Source: Clostridiales bacterium VE202-01
Lineage (GTDB): Bacteria > Bacillota_I > Bacilli_A > Erysipelotrichales > Coprobacillaceae
Reading direction: 5' to 3'
Assembly (NCBI GenBank): GCA_000508865.1
Contig: BAHP02000012.1
Location: 1-32,848, forward strand
DNA: 32,848 bases
In this document: positions 16,971 to 27,464 of the stretch, piece after piece
How positions within the stretch are numbered: position 1 is the stretch's first letter
Layout: each line of letters begins with the position of its first letter
The notes under the pieces: generated by a model
Told to the model about the DNA's origin: nothing
The model's input: the letters and a program-made list of their open reading frames with translations, nothing else
Database searches by the model: none
Made by a program: the position numbers and the translations under genes

Positions 16971-18089
16971 CTATTTTTTAAATTGACGTTTAAAAGCATC
17001 AAAAATAGATTCTTTTTTTCTCGATAATTTAGAAAGTTTCGTATATAATTCACGCTCTTCAAATGATAATTTAGTTGGAATCTTAACTTCTATTCTAACC
17101 ATTTCATCACCATAAGTTGAACCTCTTAAATCTTTAACACCTTTACCTTTTAAACGTAATACTGTTCCTGATTGAGTTCCTGCAGGAATCTTAACTGTAA
17201 CATCACCCTGAACAGTTGGAACTTCAACTTCACACCCTAAAGTAGCATCGACATTAGATACCGGAATCGTAATGTGGATATTCCGTCCTTCTCTTTGGAA
17301 ATGTTCATGTGGTCTTACTTGGATTTCTACAAATAAATCACCGTTTGGTCCACCATTGCTGCCACGGCCACCTTTCCCAGCTACTCGTAACTGTTGATTA
17401 GAATTGATACCAGCTGGTATATCTAATTCAACTGTAACTGTTTTGGTTTCATATCCTCTACCATGACAATGTGGACATTTATTACGAACTACTTTACCGC
17501 TTCCGTTACAATCAGGACACGTTGTTTCTGTGACAAAAGTCCCAAATGGTGAATTTTGCTGCTGTTGGATCGTTCCTCGTCCACCGCATCGTGAACAGGT
17601 TTGAACATCATTAGGATTTTTAGCTCCTGTTCCATTACAATGACCACATGCAGCATCGTAAGTAACTTTAATATCTTTTTTTACACCATTTACTGCTTCC
17701 ATAAAATCGATATTCAAGCGCATTAAACGATCTTCACCACGTCTTGGTCCATTATTTCTTTGGCGACTTCTACCTCCCCCAAAGAAAGAACCAAATATAT
17801 CTCCTAAATCAACATCTTCGAAGCCAAAGCCACCGAAACCGCCTCCGCCATTTCCAGCTCCTTGTTCAAAAGCAGCATGACCAAAGCGATCATATGTGGC
17901 TTTTTTATTAGCATCGGATAAAACTTCATAAGCTTCTTGGACTTCTTTAAATTTTTCTTCTGCTCCTGGCTCTTTATTGATATCAGGATGATATTGTTTT
18001 GCTTTTTTACGATAAGCTCTTTTAATCTCATCGGCTGAAGCCTGTTTTGATACCCCTAAGACTTCATAATAATCTCTTTTATCAGCCAT
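16971..18089 (-). CDS. dnaJ: Co-chaperone DnaJ
   Basis: The 372 residues include an N-terminal J domain (1-70, with the HPD motif in QYHPDINKE) that stimulates the DnaK ATPase. A glycine/phenylalanine-rich linker (about 75-115) follows, then four zinc-binding C-x2-C-x-G-x-G repeats (about 145-220) and the C-terminal substrate-binding domains. This is a full-length class I DnaJ. It is the last gene of the hrcA-grpE-dnaK-dnaJ operon, with a hairpin between dnaK and dnaJ that may lower its expression. Confidence 0.98.
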   Translation of the reverse strand: MADKRDYYEVLGVSKQASADEIKRAYRKKAKQYHPDINKEPGAEEKFKEVQEAYEVLSDANKKATYDRFGHAAFEQGAGNGGGGFGGFGFEDVDLGDIFGSFFGGGRSRQRNNGPRRGEDRLMRLNIDFMEAVNGVKKDIKVTYDAACGHCNGTGAKNPNDVQTCSRCGGRGTIQQQQNSPFGTFVTETTCPDCNGSGKVVRNKCPHCHGRGYETKTVTVELDIPAGINSNQQLRVAGKGGRGSNGGPNGDLFVEIQVRPHEHFQREGRNIHITIPVSNVDATLGCEVEVPTVQGDVTVKIPAGTQSGTVLRLKGKGVKDLRGSTYGDEMVRIEVKIPTKLSFEERELYTKLSKLSRKKESIFDAFKRQFKK

Positions 18090-18113
18090 CTTTCCACCCT
18101 CTTTACATTATTT

Positions 18114-18137
18114 AAAACCAAGGCAAAGCCTTGGCTT
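18114..18137 (-). terminator. Hairpin between dnaK and dnaJ
   Basis: CCAAGGC (18118-18124) and GCCTTGG (18128-18134) form a strong GC stem with a three-base loop, followed on the minus strand by TTTT. It would act as a partial terminator or as an mRNA-protecting structure. Confidence 0.65.
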
Positions 18138-18144
18138 TAATAAA

Positions 18145-19968
<1,824 letters not shown>

Positions 19969-19972
19969 CTAT

Positions 19973-20518
19973 TTATTCACTTACTTTTACTAAAGATGCA
20001 CGAATAACGCGATCTTTCAACATATATCCTTTTTGTAACTCTTCAACGATCATATTTGATTTAAAGTTATCATCTTTTACAGTCATTACTGCCTGATGGA
20101 AGTTTGGATCGAATTCTTCTCCTTCGGTTTTAATCACTTCAACCCCCTGTGATTGTAAAACCTGCATCAACTGATTATAAATCATTTCATATCCTTTTAA
20201 GAAATTCTTGATTTCATCACTAGGATTTTCAACTGCTAACGATCTTTCAAAATTATCAACCACTGGCAATAATTGTTCAATGAAAGACTGCATCATAAAT
20301 TTCATTGTATTTGCATGTTCATTTTGTAATCTCTTTTTAAGATTTTCCATATCCGCAAATACTTTATAATAATCAGTTTTCCAAGTATTTACCTCTTCTT
20401 CCAAAGCTTTCAGCTGTTCTTCAACAGTAACTTCTTCTTTTTCTTCATCATTTTCAACTGTTTCTTCAACAGTTTCTTCATCAACAGACTCTTGATCCAC
20501 CATTTTTTCTTCAGCCAT
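19973..20518 (-). CDS. grpE: Nucleotide exchange factor GrpE
   Basis: The protein is 181 residues from the ATG at 20518. The frame can be opened at a GTG at 20527, but that codon is part of the ribosome binding site (AGAGGTGAAGG), so the ATG is preferred. The N-terminal 45 residues are acidic and low-complexity; then come a coiled-coil helix (about 40-100) and the beta domain (PNFHQAVMTV, LQKGYMLKDRVIRASLVKV). It releases ADP from DnaK. It starts a few bases after hrcA ends and is followed closely by dnaK. Confidence 0.97.
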   Translation of the reverse strand: MAEEKMVDQESVDEETVEETVENDEEKEEVTVEEQLKALEEEVNTWKTDYYKVFADMENLKKRLQNEHANTMKFMMQSFIEQLLPVVDNFERSLAVENPSDEIKNFLKGYEMIYNQLMQVLQSQGVEVIKTEGEEFDPNFHQAVMTVKDDNFKSNMIVEELQKGYMLKDRVIRASLVKVSE

Positions 20519-20529
20519 TACCTTCACCT

Positions 20530-21570
20530 CTATTCATCGTTTGAATCATCTGATTCATCAAAGAATGCTTGTTCAATATTCTTTGAAATATACTCTACTA
20601 ACGAAACTACTTTTTCATAAGGCATTCTAGTTGGCCCTATAACTGAAATAGATCCTTTGGTTGTCGCTCCGGTTTTAAACGAAGCGGATATTACTGAAAC
20701 ATCATCAATATCATTGATTGGCGAATCAGTTCCAATTCTTACCGTTACTCCCTCATCGTCAGATAAAGGCTGTAAGGCATTCCATACTTGAGAGTTTTCA
20801 AATGCACTAACGATTCTTCTTAATTTATTTACATCATTATATTCTGGTTGATATAACATATTCTCTTTTCCAGAAAAATAAACATTGCTAGAAGCAAATC
20901 TTACAAATGCTTCTAGAAAAGCATTAAATAATTCTTCATGTTCTTTAACCTTTGCTGATAAGACTGGTTTAACATCACGTTCAAGTCTAAATACCACCTG
21001 ATCGATCGGTGTTCCAACTAATAGATCATTCATAACATTGACACAGCTTACTAAATCATCAATATTATGATGACGATTTAAATCAAAGATTTTATTTTCA
21101 ACATGACCCTGATTAGTAATAATAATAGCTGTAACTCGTTTATCATTTAACGGTACGATATTGATCTGCTGCAAAGTATCAGCACTTGAATCAGGTCCTA
21201 AAACTACTGATGTCAAATGTGTTAATTCGCTCAATATCTGACAGCTTTCATGAATTATCTCATCTAGGGTACGATGACGATCACTAAATATTTGCGCCAC
21301 TTGATTTTTCAATTCCTCATCTAAATCTCTTTTAGCAAGATTATTAACATAGAATCGATATCCTTCAATCGAAGGAATTCTTCCAGAAGAAGTATGGGTC
21401 TTTTCTAAATAACCATAGTCTTCAAGAAAACTCATCTCATTACGGATGGTTGCACTTGAATAAGGCAACTGATATTTTGTCATCAAAGCTTTTGACCCAA
21501 CCGGTTCAGCCGTTTCAATGAACTCATCAACTATGCATTTAAAGATTAATAATTGCCTTGCTGTAAGCAT
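20530..21570 (-). CDS. hrcA: Heat-shock repressor HrcA
   Basis: The 346 residues begin with the winged-helix DNA-binding domain (1-75: MLTARQLLIFKCIV, YSSATIRNEMSFLEDYGYLE, SSGRIPS), followed by the GAF-like and dimerisation regions of HrcA (SISVIGPTRMPYEKVV near the end). It binds CIRCE sites and represses the operon, with activity assisted by GroEL. Two CIRCE sites flank the promoter immediately upstream, so autoregulation is expected. First gene of the operon hrcA-grpE-dnaK-dnaJ. Confidence 0.98.
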   Translation of the reverse strand: MLTARQLLIFKCIVDEFIETAEPVGSKALMTKYQLPYSSATIRNEMSFLEDYGYLEKTHTSSGRIPSIEGYRFYVNNLAKRDLDEELKNQVAQIFSDRHRTLDEIIHESCQILSELTHLTSVVLGPDSSADTLQQINIVPLNDKRVTAIIITNQGHVENKIFDLNRHHNIDDLVSCVNVMNDLLVGTPIDQVVFRLERDVKPVLSAKVKEHEELFNAFLEAFVRFASSNVYFSGKENMLYQPEYNDVNKLRRIVSAFENSQVWNALQPLSDDEGVTVRIGTDSPINDIDDVSVISASFKTGATTKGSISVIGPTRMPYEKVVSLVEYISKNIEQAFFDESDDSNDE

Positions 21571-21583
21571 CTTTTCACCACCC

Positions 21584-21610
21584 TTAGCACTCTTTCTTCC
21601 TTTGTGCTAA
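21584..21610. promoter_or_regulatory. CIRCE operator 1 (promoter-downstream)
   Basis: TTAGCACTC-N9-TTGTGCTAA. The left arm is the exact CIRCE consensus; the right arm deviates at its first two bases from GAGTGCTAA. It lies between the -10 box and the hrcA start codon. Confidence 0.93.
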
Positions 21611-21614
21611 ATAC

Positions 21615-21641
21615 ATTATACATCTTTTTTAGCACTGTCAA
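21615..21641 (-). promoter_or_regulatory. Heat-shock operon promoter
   Basis: TTGACA (21636-21641) and TATAAT (21615-21620), both exact, with an unusually short 15-base spacer that contains an A6 run (a missing base is possible). The -35 box lies inside CIRCE 2 and the -10 box is next to CIRCE 1. Confidence 0.85.
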
Positions 21642-21655
21642 CACCTTTGTGCTAA
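21629..21655. promoter_or_regulatory. CIRCE operator 2 (overlaps the -35 box)
   Basis: TTAGCACTG-N9-TTGTGCTAA. It has the same variant right arm as operator 1 and covers the TTGACA box, so bound HrcA would block RNA polymerase. Confidence 0.9.
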
Positions 21656-21687
21656 AAATGAAGAAGTTTTTAAATTATTTAATTTAC

Positions 21688-21712
21688 AAAAAACAGCACA
21701 AGCTGTGCTGTT
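21688..21712 (-). terminator. Terminator of the esterase gene
   Basis: AACAGCACA (21692-21700) and TGTGCTGTT (21704-21712) form a perfect 9-bp stem with a three-base loop. Six T follow on the minus strand. It separates the esterase from the heat-shock promoter. Confidence 0.9.
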
Positions 21713-21725
21713 ATTATATATTAGT

Positions 21726-23902
21726 TTAATTATTTTGATATTTTCTTTTTTTATTTATAACTAATAAGATTGAAGCTAGTGCTAAGCTTACTAATGAATA
21801 TTCTAAGTCTACTGAATCTCCTGTCTTGATACCTGCTGTTGTATCTCCTGCCTTTACTATACCATTTGTTATACTTTCATCTACAGTACTATTTGTCATT
21901 TCTGAATCAGTTGTTAATCCTACGATTGCACTATTTAATGTTTCATATGCAGCATCTACTTCTTCTTGGCTGGCATATTCATTTGCTATTGCCATATTAG
22001 CTTTTTCTAATGCTTCGCTCAATACTGACCATGTACTTGCACTGTAGTTTGCTGCGTTTAATCCGTTTGCTTTATTGATCAATTCATTCAACATATCTTT
22101 ATTTGGTACTAATCTTAACCCAAAGTATGCTTTTGCCAAACCATCATATGCATCATTTACTTCATCCTGCATGACATTTTCATTAACTAAAACACTGTTG
22201 GCTGTTTCCAAAGCTGATGCAAATACACTCCATGTTGCACTTATATATAATGTTTCATCTTTTACATTTTTTCCAACTAATTCTACAAGTTTGCGTAAAT
22301 CTGTTTTATCTCCTTTAATAAAATCCAACATTTGAATCGCATTTGCTAGACGGTTAAATGCTGCATCTACTGCTTCTTGACTAGCTGTAGCATCTGCTAA
22401 TAATGCCTTTGCTTCTTCTAGCGCAACATTAAATTCATTTGCTACTGCCGGTACTACTTTTGTTAATTCTTCTTCACTTACATTATTTGCTATTTCTACA
22501 GCAATTTGTAATGCGGTTTTATCTGCAGGATCATTTATTTTTGATTGTTGTGCTAACCACTGCCATGCTGTCAAATCACCATCACGACATTGATTTTCAA
22601 AAAATAAAGTCCATGCCCAGTGTCCATCATATTGTAAAGGAATCGTACTAGTTCCCGTCGTATCTAAAACTGTAGGATCACTTGGATCTCCAAAAAATCT
22701 TCCAGTTACATCACTTGCATTGGTAAATTCTGAATAATGAAAAGCTGTAGCACCAATTTCTTGCATTTTTCTTACTATCGGAATTGATCCACGATAACTA
22801 GAACTATCTCCTAAAGTATATGTAGACCATACTGGAAAATCCTTTAAATATTCAAGCTGCTCTTCTGTTACATTATTAATGTTATATTCATGACACATAG
22901 GAAATGCTGCCGCGAAATAACCTATATGACTTAATACTAGATCATAAACCATATTACCACCATTTGAGCACCCACCAATAATAATACGATCAGAATCAAT
23001 ATCTGGATGTTCATTTACATATGTATCAATTAACTCAAACAAACTCACACGCCATCTTGAAGGTGTTGCTCCGGTTGTATAATTACCATTTTCATCAATT
23101 GGCCAACCATATCCTTCTGGACATTGTGGAACCAGCACATAGGCACCGCCAAAGCTACTTTGAAATTCATCACTGATAAGAGAAGTAACTTTATTTCCTA
23201 AATAAGCAATTTCAGGATTTGTTCCCCCTTCTCCTGAACCATGCAACCAGATAACTAAAGCATTTTTCTTGTTATCTTCAGCTGGTTTATATACTGCATA
23301 AGGTAGCACTCTACCATCGGAAGCATTAAATACTCCATTTTCAAACTCATCTACTTCTGGACAAATTTTTCCATCACCTTCCAAATCAATATTTTTATCA
23401 ATAGTTAATTCATTAATAATTTGTCCATCAGCTGTTTGTAATGCACCATTCAATTGAATATCCAATTGATAAGGATCACACCAATTATTATACCCACTAT
23501 AAATAAAAGCTGCTCCTTCACCATCTGAAGTTGGACTTACATACATTTCAATCGTAATATAATTTGAATCTTCAGATATCTTATTTCCTATTTCATCTGA
23601 TGTATAAGCATCTAAAACTGTCCTTTGACTACTGCTAGTAACAACCGTCCATGAAGGGGTAAGCGTTGGCTTGGTTTCTATCACAGTAAATTCATCACTT
23701 TCATCACCAATTGAATTGCTAGCTACTTTTTCATTTAAATTAATAACTGATTTTTTTACAACCGGTCCCCAATCTTCGGTACAACATAAGCTTTTTGAAC
23801 CCCACTAACAGCAATTGATTCTTTAGCAAAAGCTGGTAAAGATGTTGCTGATAAAAGCATCATCGTACTTAAAAAGCCATAAAATATTTTCTTCTTTTTC
23901 AT
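21726..23902 (-). CDS. Secreted FIVAR-domain esterase with cell-wall-type C-terminus, apparent frameshift near the start
   Basis: The main frame (652 codons from 23684) lacks a normal start. Upstream, ATG at 23902 behind GCGGAGG encodes a signal peptide (MKKKKIFYGFLSTMMLLS, ending PAFA). It then shifts frame at about 23776-23796 into TEDWGPVVKKSVI, the usual beginning of the Ig-like N-terminal domain of such esterases; one added base gives 725 residues. In main-frame numbering, an alpha/beta-hydrolase follows with the oxyanion motif WLHGSGEGG (about 146), nucleophile Ser240 (GGCSNGG) and likely His355 (DGHW). Three FIVAR repeats span about 385-593. The tail has KTGD, a hydrophobic segment and KKRK, like a sortase or membrane anchor but without LPXTG. 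Likely a surface carbohydrate esterase; the substrate is unknown. Confidence 0.85.
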
Positions 23903-23978
23903 TTTTCTTTTCCTCCGCTTTGATTTGATTTTTATAATACTTCTATTTATTATCCTCCTTTATGATAGAAAGTAACAT

Positions 23979-23993
23979 TTATAGCGCTTTCAT
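23979..23993 (-). promoter_or_regulatory. Candidate cre site (CcpA) upstream of the esterase
   Basis: On the minus strand ATGAAAGCGCTATAA resembles the CcpA consensus WTGNAARCGNWWWCA with one mismatch near its end. It lies about 80 bases before the start codon, in a region with no clear promoter. It suggests catabolite control of the esterase. Confidence 0.45.
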
Positions 23994-24131
23994 TCAAGGT
24001 AAAGATAAACAACTAGTTTTGTAAATCGTACATAATATAAATATCTTATTTTTATTTTATATATAGCCAATTTTTTATAATTTTCATAAATATTCAATTA
24101 TCTATTATTTCTTTTCGATAACTTATAGCAT

Positions 24132-24161
24132 AAAAAAATGCTAATTCATACGAATTAACAT
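24132..24161 (-). terminator. Terminator of hemW
   Basis: ATGCTAATTC (24138-24147) pairs with GAATTAACAT (24152-24161) with one mismatch and a four-base loop. T7 follows on the minus strand. The stem overlaps the hemW stop codon. Confidence 0.85.
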
Positions 24162-25257
24162 CATTTAATAAAATCAAGCAAAATAGTATTCAACAACTTT
24201 ATTGAATCATTAGTACAACGCAAATAACCATCTTCTATTACTAATGTCTTTAACTCAAGATGCTTATTTATTGCCTCTTGATAAACATCAGTAACCTTCA
24301 ATCCATAACGATTTTTAAATTCATCTAGATCGAGTCCTTTTATTAACCGTAATGACATCATCAAATGATTAAACATTGTCTCTTCTTTAGAATTGGTTAT
24401 TTTATTAGTAATATCCTGAAATCTTAAATATGCATTTAAGTTACGACTATGTTCAATTAAACAATCATCAACTTTACCACTTGACCCCAAACCAATACCA
24501 TAATAATTATCATATTGCCAATACGCTAAATTATGTAATGATTCAAAACCTGGTTTAGCGTAATTACTAATTTCATATTTAATAAAGCCCATATTTTTTA
24601 ATTGATGATCGATCAATTTATTAATATCAGCTTCTGTTTCTTCATCTAACGGTTGATAATTTTGATTTTTTAAAACAGTATGATCTTCTAGAATCAATGA
24701 ATAGTACGATACATGCTGAATCTTTAAAGATTCAATAATTTTCAAATCATTTTCAACATCTTCGATCGTTTGATCAGGTAAACCATACATTAAATCAATT
24801 GAAATATTATCAAAGCCTAACTGATGTCCATAGCGAATAATTCTTTTTACCTGCTCACTATTATGTTTACGATTGATTCCTTTTAAAAGTCGATCATTAA
24901 AAGTTTCTACACCAATACTTAATCGTGTAACTCCGCCTCTTTTTAAAATATCCAATTTATAATAATCAAGCGTTTCAGGATTAACCTCGATCGTTACTTC
25001 TAAAGTTTTTTCACTTATATAAGGTTTAATAATATCCATCAACCATTCCAGCTGTTCATCATTTAAACTAGTGGGAGTTCCACCACCTAGATAGATTGTT
25101 TTTAATGGTTCTGTAATATTTAAACTTGTCAACTCTTTTTTTAAAACTGCTAAATAATCATCTACTTGTTTTTTTGATAAAAGACTTTACAAAAATCACA
25201 ATAAGCACAAATCTCCTGGCAAAAGGGAATATGAATATATAAAGAATTAGTTTCCAT
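24161..25257 (-). CDS. hemW: HemW-like radical-SAM heme chaperone/coproporphyrinogen dehydrogenase-related protein, apparent frameshift
   Basis: The frame starting at 25257 reads YIHIPFCQEICAYCDFC, the radical-SAM C-x3-C-x2-C motif plus the next Cys. It then stops after FYQKNK, while the main frame (TIYLGGGTPTSL, TRLSIGVETFND, YGLPDQTIEDV) begins later. One extra A in the A7 run at 25169-25175 joins them as FYQKKQVDDYLAVLKKELTS for 365 residues, a normal length. HemW proteins bind [4Fe-4S] and SAM and are implicated in heme transfer. The gene starts within the last codons of sdaA (11-base overlap). Its location before hrcA is conserved in Firmicutes, here interrupted by the esterase. Confidence 0.88.
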
Positions 25258-26461
25258 CTTCAAATCCAAATTCTTTAGCTAAACCACCTAAAGACGTTTC
25301 CTTATACGCACTATTTAAATCTTTACCTGTTTGCTTCATTACCCTTACCACAGCATCAAATGAAACTTTGTTTGTTCTTAAATACCCCAATTGCTTTGCA
25401 TACATCGCAGCATCGATCGCTCTTAAAGCACCAAAACCGTTGCGTTCAATACAAGGAATTTGGACATATCCACCTACTGGATCACAAGTCAATCCTAAAT
25501 TATGTTCTAAGCCCATTTCCGCAGCATACTGAATTAAATTATTGTTTAATTCCAAGGTCCAGCCATAAGCTGCTGCAGCCATAGCACAAGCACTACCAAT
25601 TTCCGCCTGGCAACCGCCATCTGCTCCAGAAATCGTTGCGTTAGTCTTGATCACATTACCAAAAATCCCAGCTACTGCTAAAGCTTTAATCAACTCTTTG
25701 CGAGGAATATTCAACTGTTTATAACAGTAATACATCACTGCCGGTAATACTCCGCTAGCTCCACAGGTTGGTGCTGTAACAATTTGATGACCACAAGCAT
25801 TTTCTTCACTGACAGCATAAGCATAACTGCTTATCAAAAGTCGATCACGTTCTCCGCTTCGTCGGGTATTGATAGCCTGCTGATAGATCGATTTAGCGAC
25901 TCTTTTTAATTGCAGTCTGCCAGGAATGATTCCTGTTGTTGAAAGACCTGACTCTACACATTTAAACATAGCATTAAGAATCTCATATAAATATGCTTTA
26001 AAATCATTGTTTTCAAACTTTAAAGTATAGTCATAAAGATTAATTCCTTTTTTATCACAATAATCAAGTATTTCATTTAAATTATGATGGGGATAGATTT
26101 GTTTAGGCGGCTGTAATTCACTATTTTCATACATTAAAGCACCCCCACCAACTGAATAAACCGTTACTTTATCAAGCAGTTTATCTTTTTGGTAGATTTC
26201 AAAAACCATCCCATTAGGATGTTTAGGTAAAGCTTCACTAACAAAATGAACCTCAACATTTTCTTTTCCCAAAGTTTCTTCAATAATATGATCAGTTAAA
26301 TGTCCCTTCCCTGTCAAAGCTAATGAACCATGTAAATATACTATAAAACGATCAGCATTTTTATATGTCTCTTTGATTTTTGAGGCAGCTCTTTGCGGTC
26401 CCATCGTATGTGATGAAGAAGGCCCAACTCCAATTTTATATAATTCTCTTAACGATTCCAT
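25247..26461 (-). CDS. sdaA: L-serine dehydratase, iron-sulfur-dependent, single chain
   Basis: The 404 residues combine the beta-type N-terminal domain (GVGPSSSHTMGP at 11-22) with the alpha-type catalytic domain (IVTAPTCGASGVLP at 227-240), so it is the fused form. Conserved cysteines that can carry the [4Fe-4S] cluster are at Cys233, Cys284, Cys326 and Cys337. It deaminates L-serine to pyruvate and ammonia. It starts nine bases after holA ends and overlaps the hemW start by 11 bases. Placement among housekeeping genes is unusual but the direction fits an operon. Confidence 0.94.
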   Translation of the reverse strand: MESLRELYKIGVGPSSSHTMGPQRAASKIKETYKNADRFIVYLHGSLALTGKGHLTDHIIEETLGKENVEVHFVSEALPKHPNGMVFEIYQKDKLLDKVTVYSVGGGALMYENSELQPPKQIYPHHNLNEILDYCDKKGINLYDYTLKFENNDFKAYLYEILNAMFKCVESGLSTTGIIPGRLQLKRVAKSIYQQAINTRRSGERDRLLISSYAYAVSEENACGHQIVTAPTCGASGVLPAVMYYCYKQLNIPRKELIKALAVAGIFGNVIKTNATISGADGGCQAEIGSACAMAAAAYGWTLELNNNLIQYAAEMGLEHNLGLTCDPVGGYVQIPCIERNGFGALRAIDAAMYAKQLGYLRTNKVSFDAVVRVMKQTGKDLNSAYKETSLGGLAKEFGFEDGN

Positions 26462-26469
26462 ATAATCTC

Positions 26470-27423
26470 CTATATTCTTATCATAAATAATTCTAATCCC
26501 ATTTTTTTATCGATCTTACCTGTCTTTATCTCAACATCCAATTTAGATAAAGCATCTAAACACTTCAACAATTCATTTAAATCAAAGTCTTTCCCTTCTT
26601 GTCTAAGATATTTTAAACGATAAGGATTAATACCTAAAATTTTTCCAATTTCTTTATCAGTATACCCTTTTCGATCTAATAATTTCACTTGATAAATAAG
26701 TCGCATCTGCCCTGCAATCAAAACAATTAGTTTAATTGGTTCTTCATTTAAAATCATTAGATCTTTATAAATAGAAAACATTTTTTGGCGATCTCTTTGA
26801 AGAATTGCACTAGTCAAAGCAAAAACATTTTCATCCAGTGGTTTGCTTACTAATTTATCAACTGCCTCATAAGTGATATGTTTATCATACAAACATAGTT
26901 TCTCTACTTCCATAACGACATTATTTAAACTATCACCTAAACGACTTAATAATAACTCTAATGCATCATCATCGATAATAGCATTTCTACGCTTTACAGC
27001 CTGACGTGTACTATCTGATAATTTATAATGATTGACTTTATCGATTTCAAAAAACTTTGCTTCTTTACGTAATCTTTTAACGATTTTTTTACGTTCATCA
27101 AAATCTTTCCCTACATGATAAATAACAAAAATTACCTCTTTACTATCATTATCTAAACACTTTTCAAAATATTCGATCTCACTGTTATCTTTTTTTAGCT
27201 TTTTAGTAGTTAAAAAGTACAGATTTTTCAACACGATCATCTTTTTATCCGTAAAAAAAGGCGGTGTAATCAAATCTTCATATACTGACTCAATACTGTC
27301 TTCATCACCACGATAAGTAGAAAGATTCATCATTTCTTCACTACAATTATATTCTTTTTTTAATGCCTGAAGTTTTTGTTCCATTAAAAAACTTTCTTCA
27401 CCATAAATTACAAATATCATCAC
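26470..27423 (-). CDS. holA: DNA polymerase III delta subunit (YqeN family)
   Basis: The 317 residues match the Firmicutes delta subunit: N-terminal AAA+-like region (MMIFVIYGEESFLMEQKL, a degenerate Walker-type start), DDDALELLLSRLGDSL in the middle, and the C-terminal collar domain (INPYRLKYLRQEGKDF, with conserved KIGKIDKKMGLELF-like end). It loads the sliding clamp within the clamp-loader complex. It follows comEC, a conserved arrangement in Firmicutes (comEA-comEC-yqeN), which supports the call. Length is slightly short but complete. Confidence 0.92.
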   Translation of the reverse strand: MMIFVIYGEESFLMEQKLQALKKEYNCSEEMMNLSTYRGDEDSIESVYEDLITPPFFTDKKMIVLKNLYFLTTKKLKKDNSEIEYFEKCLDNDSKEVIFVIYHVGKDFDERKKIVKRLRKEAKFFEIDKVNHYKLSDSTRQAVKRRNAIIDDDALELLLSRLGDSLNNVVMEVEKLCLYDKHITYEAVDKLVSKPLDENVFALTSAILQRDRQKMFSIYKDLMILNEEPIKLIVLIAGQMRLIYQVKLLDRKGYTDKEIGKILGINPYRLKYLRQEGKDFDLNELLKCLDALSKLDVEIKTGKIDKKMGLELFMIRI

Positions 27424-27464
27424 GTATCACTCCATCTGTATTATAAACTACTTTTATCATAAAG

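Noticed and set aside
17804-18031. Small frame inside dnaJ
   Set aside because: It is an out-of-frame reading of the J-domain and Gly-rich region, without a ribosome site.
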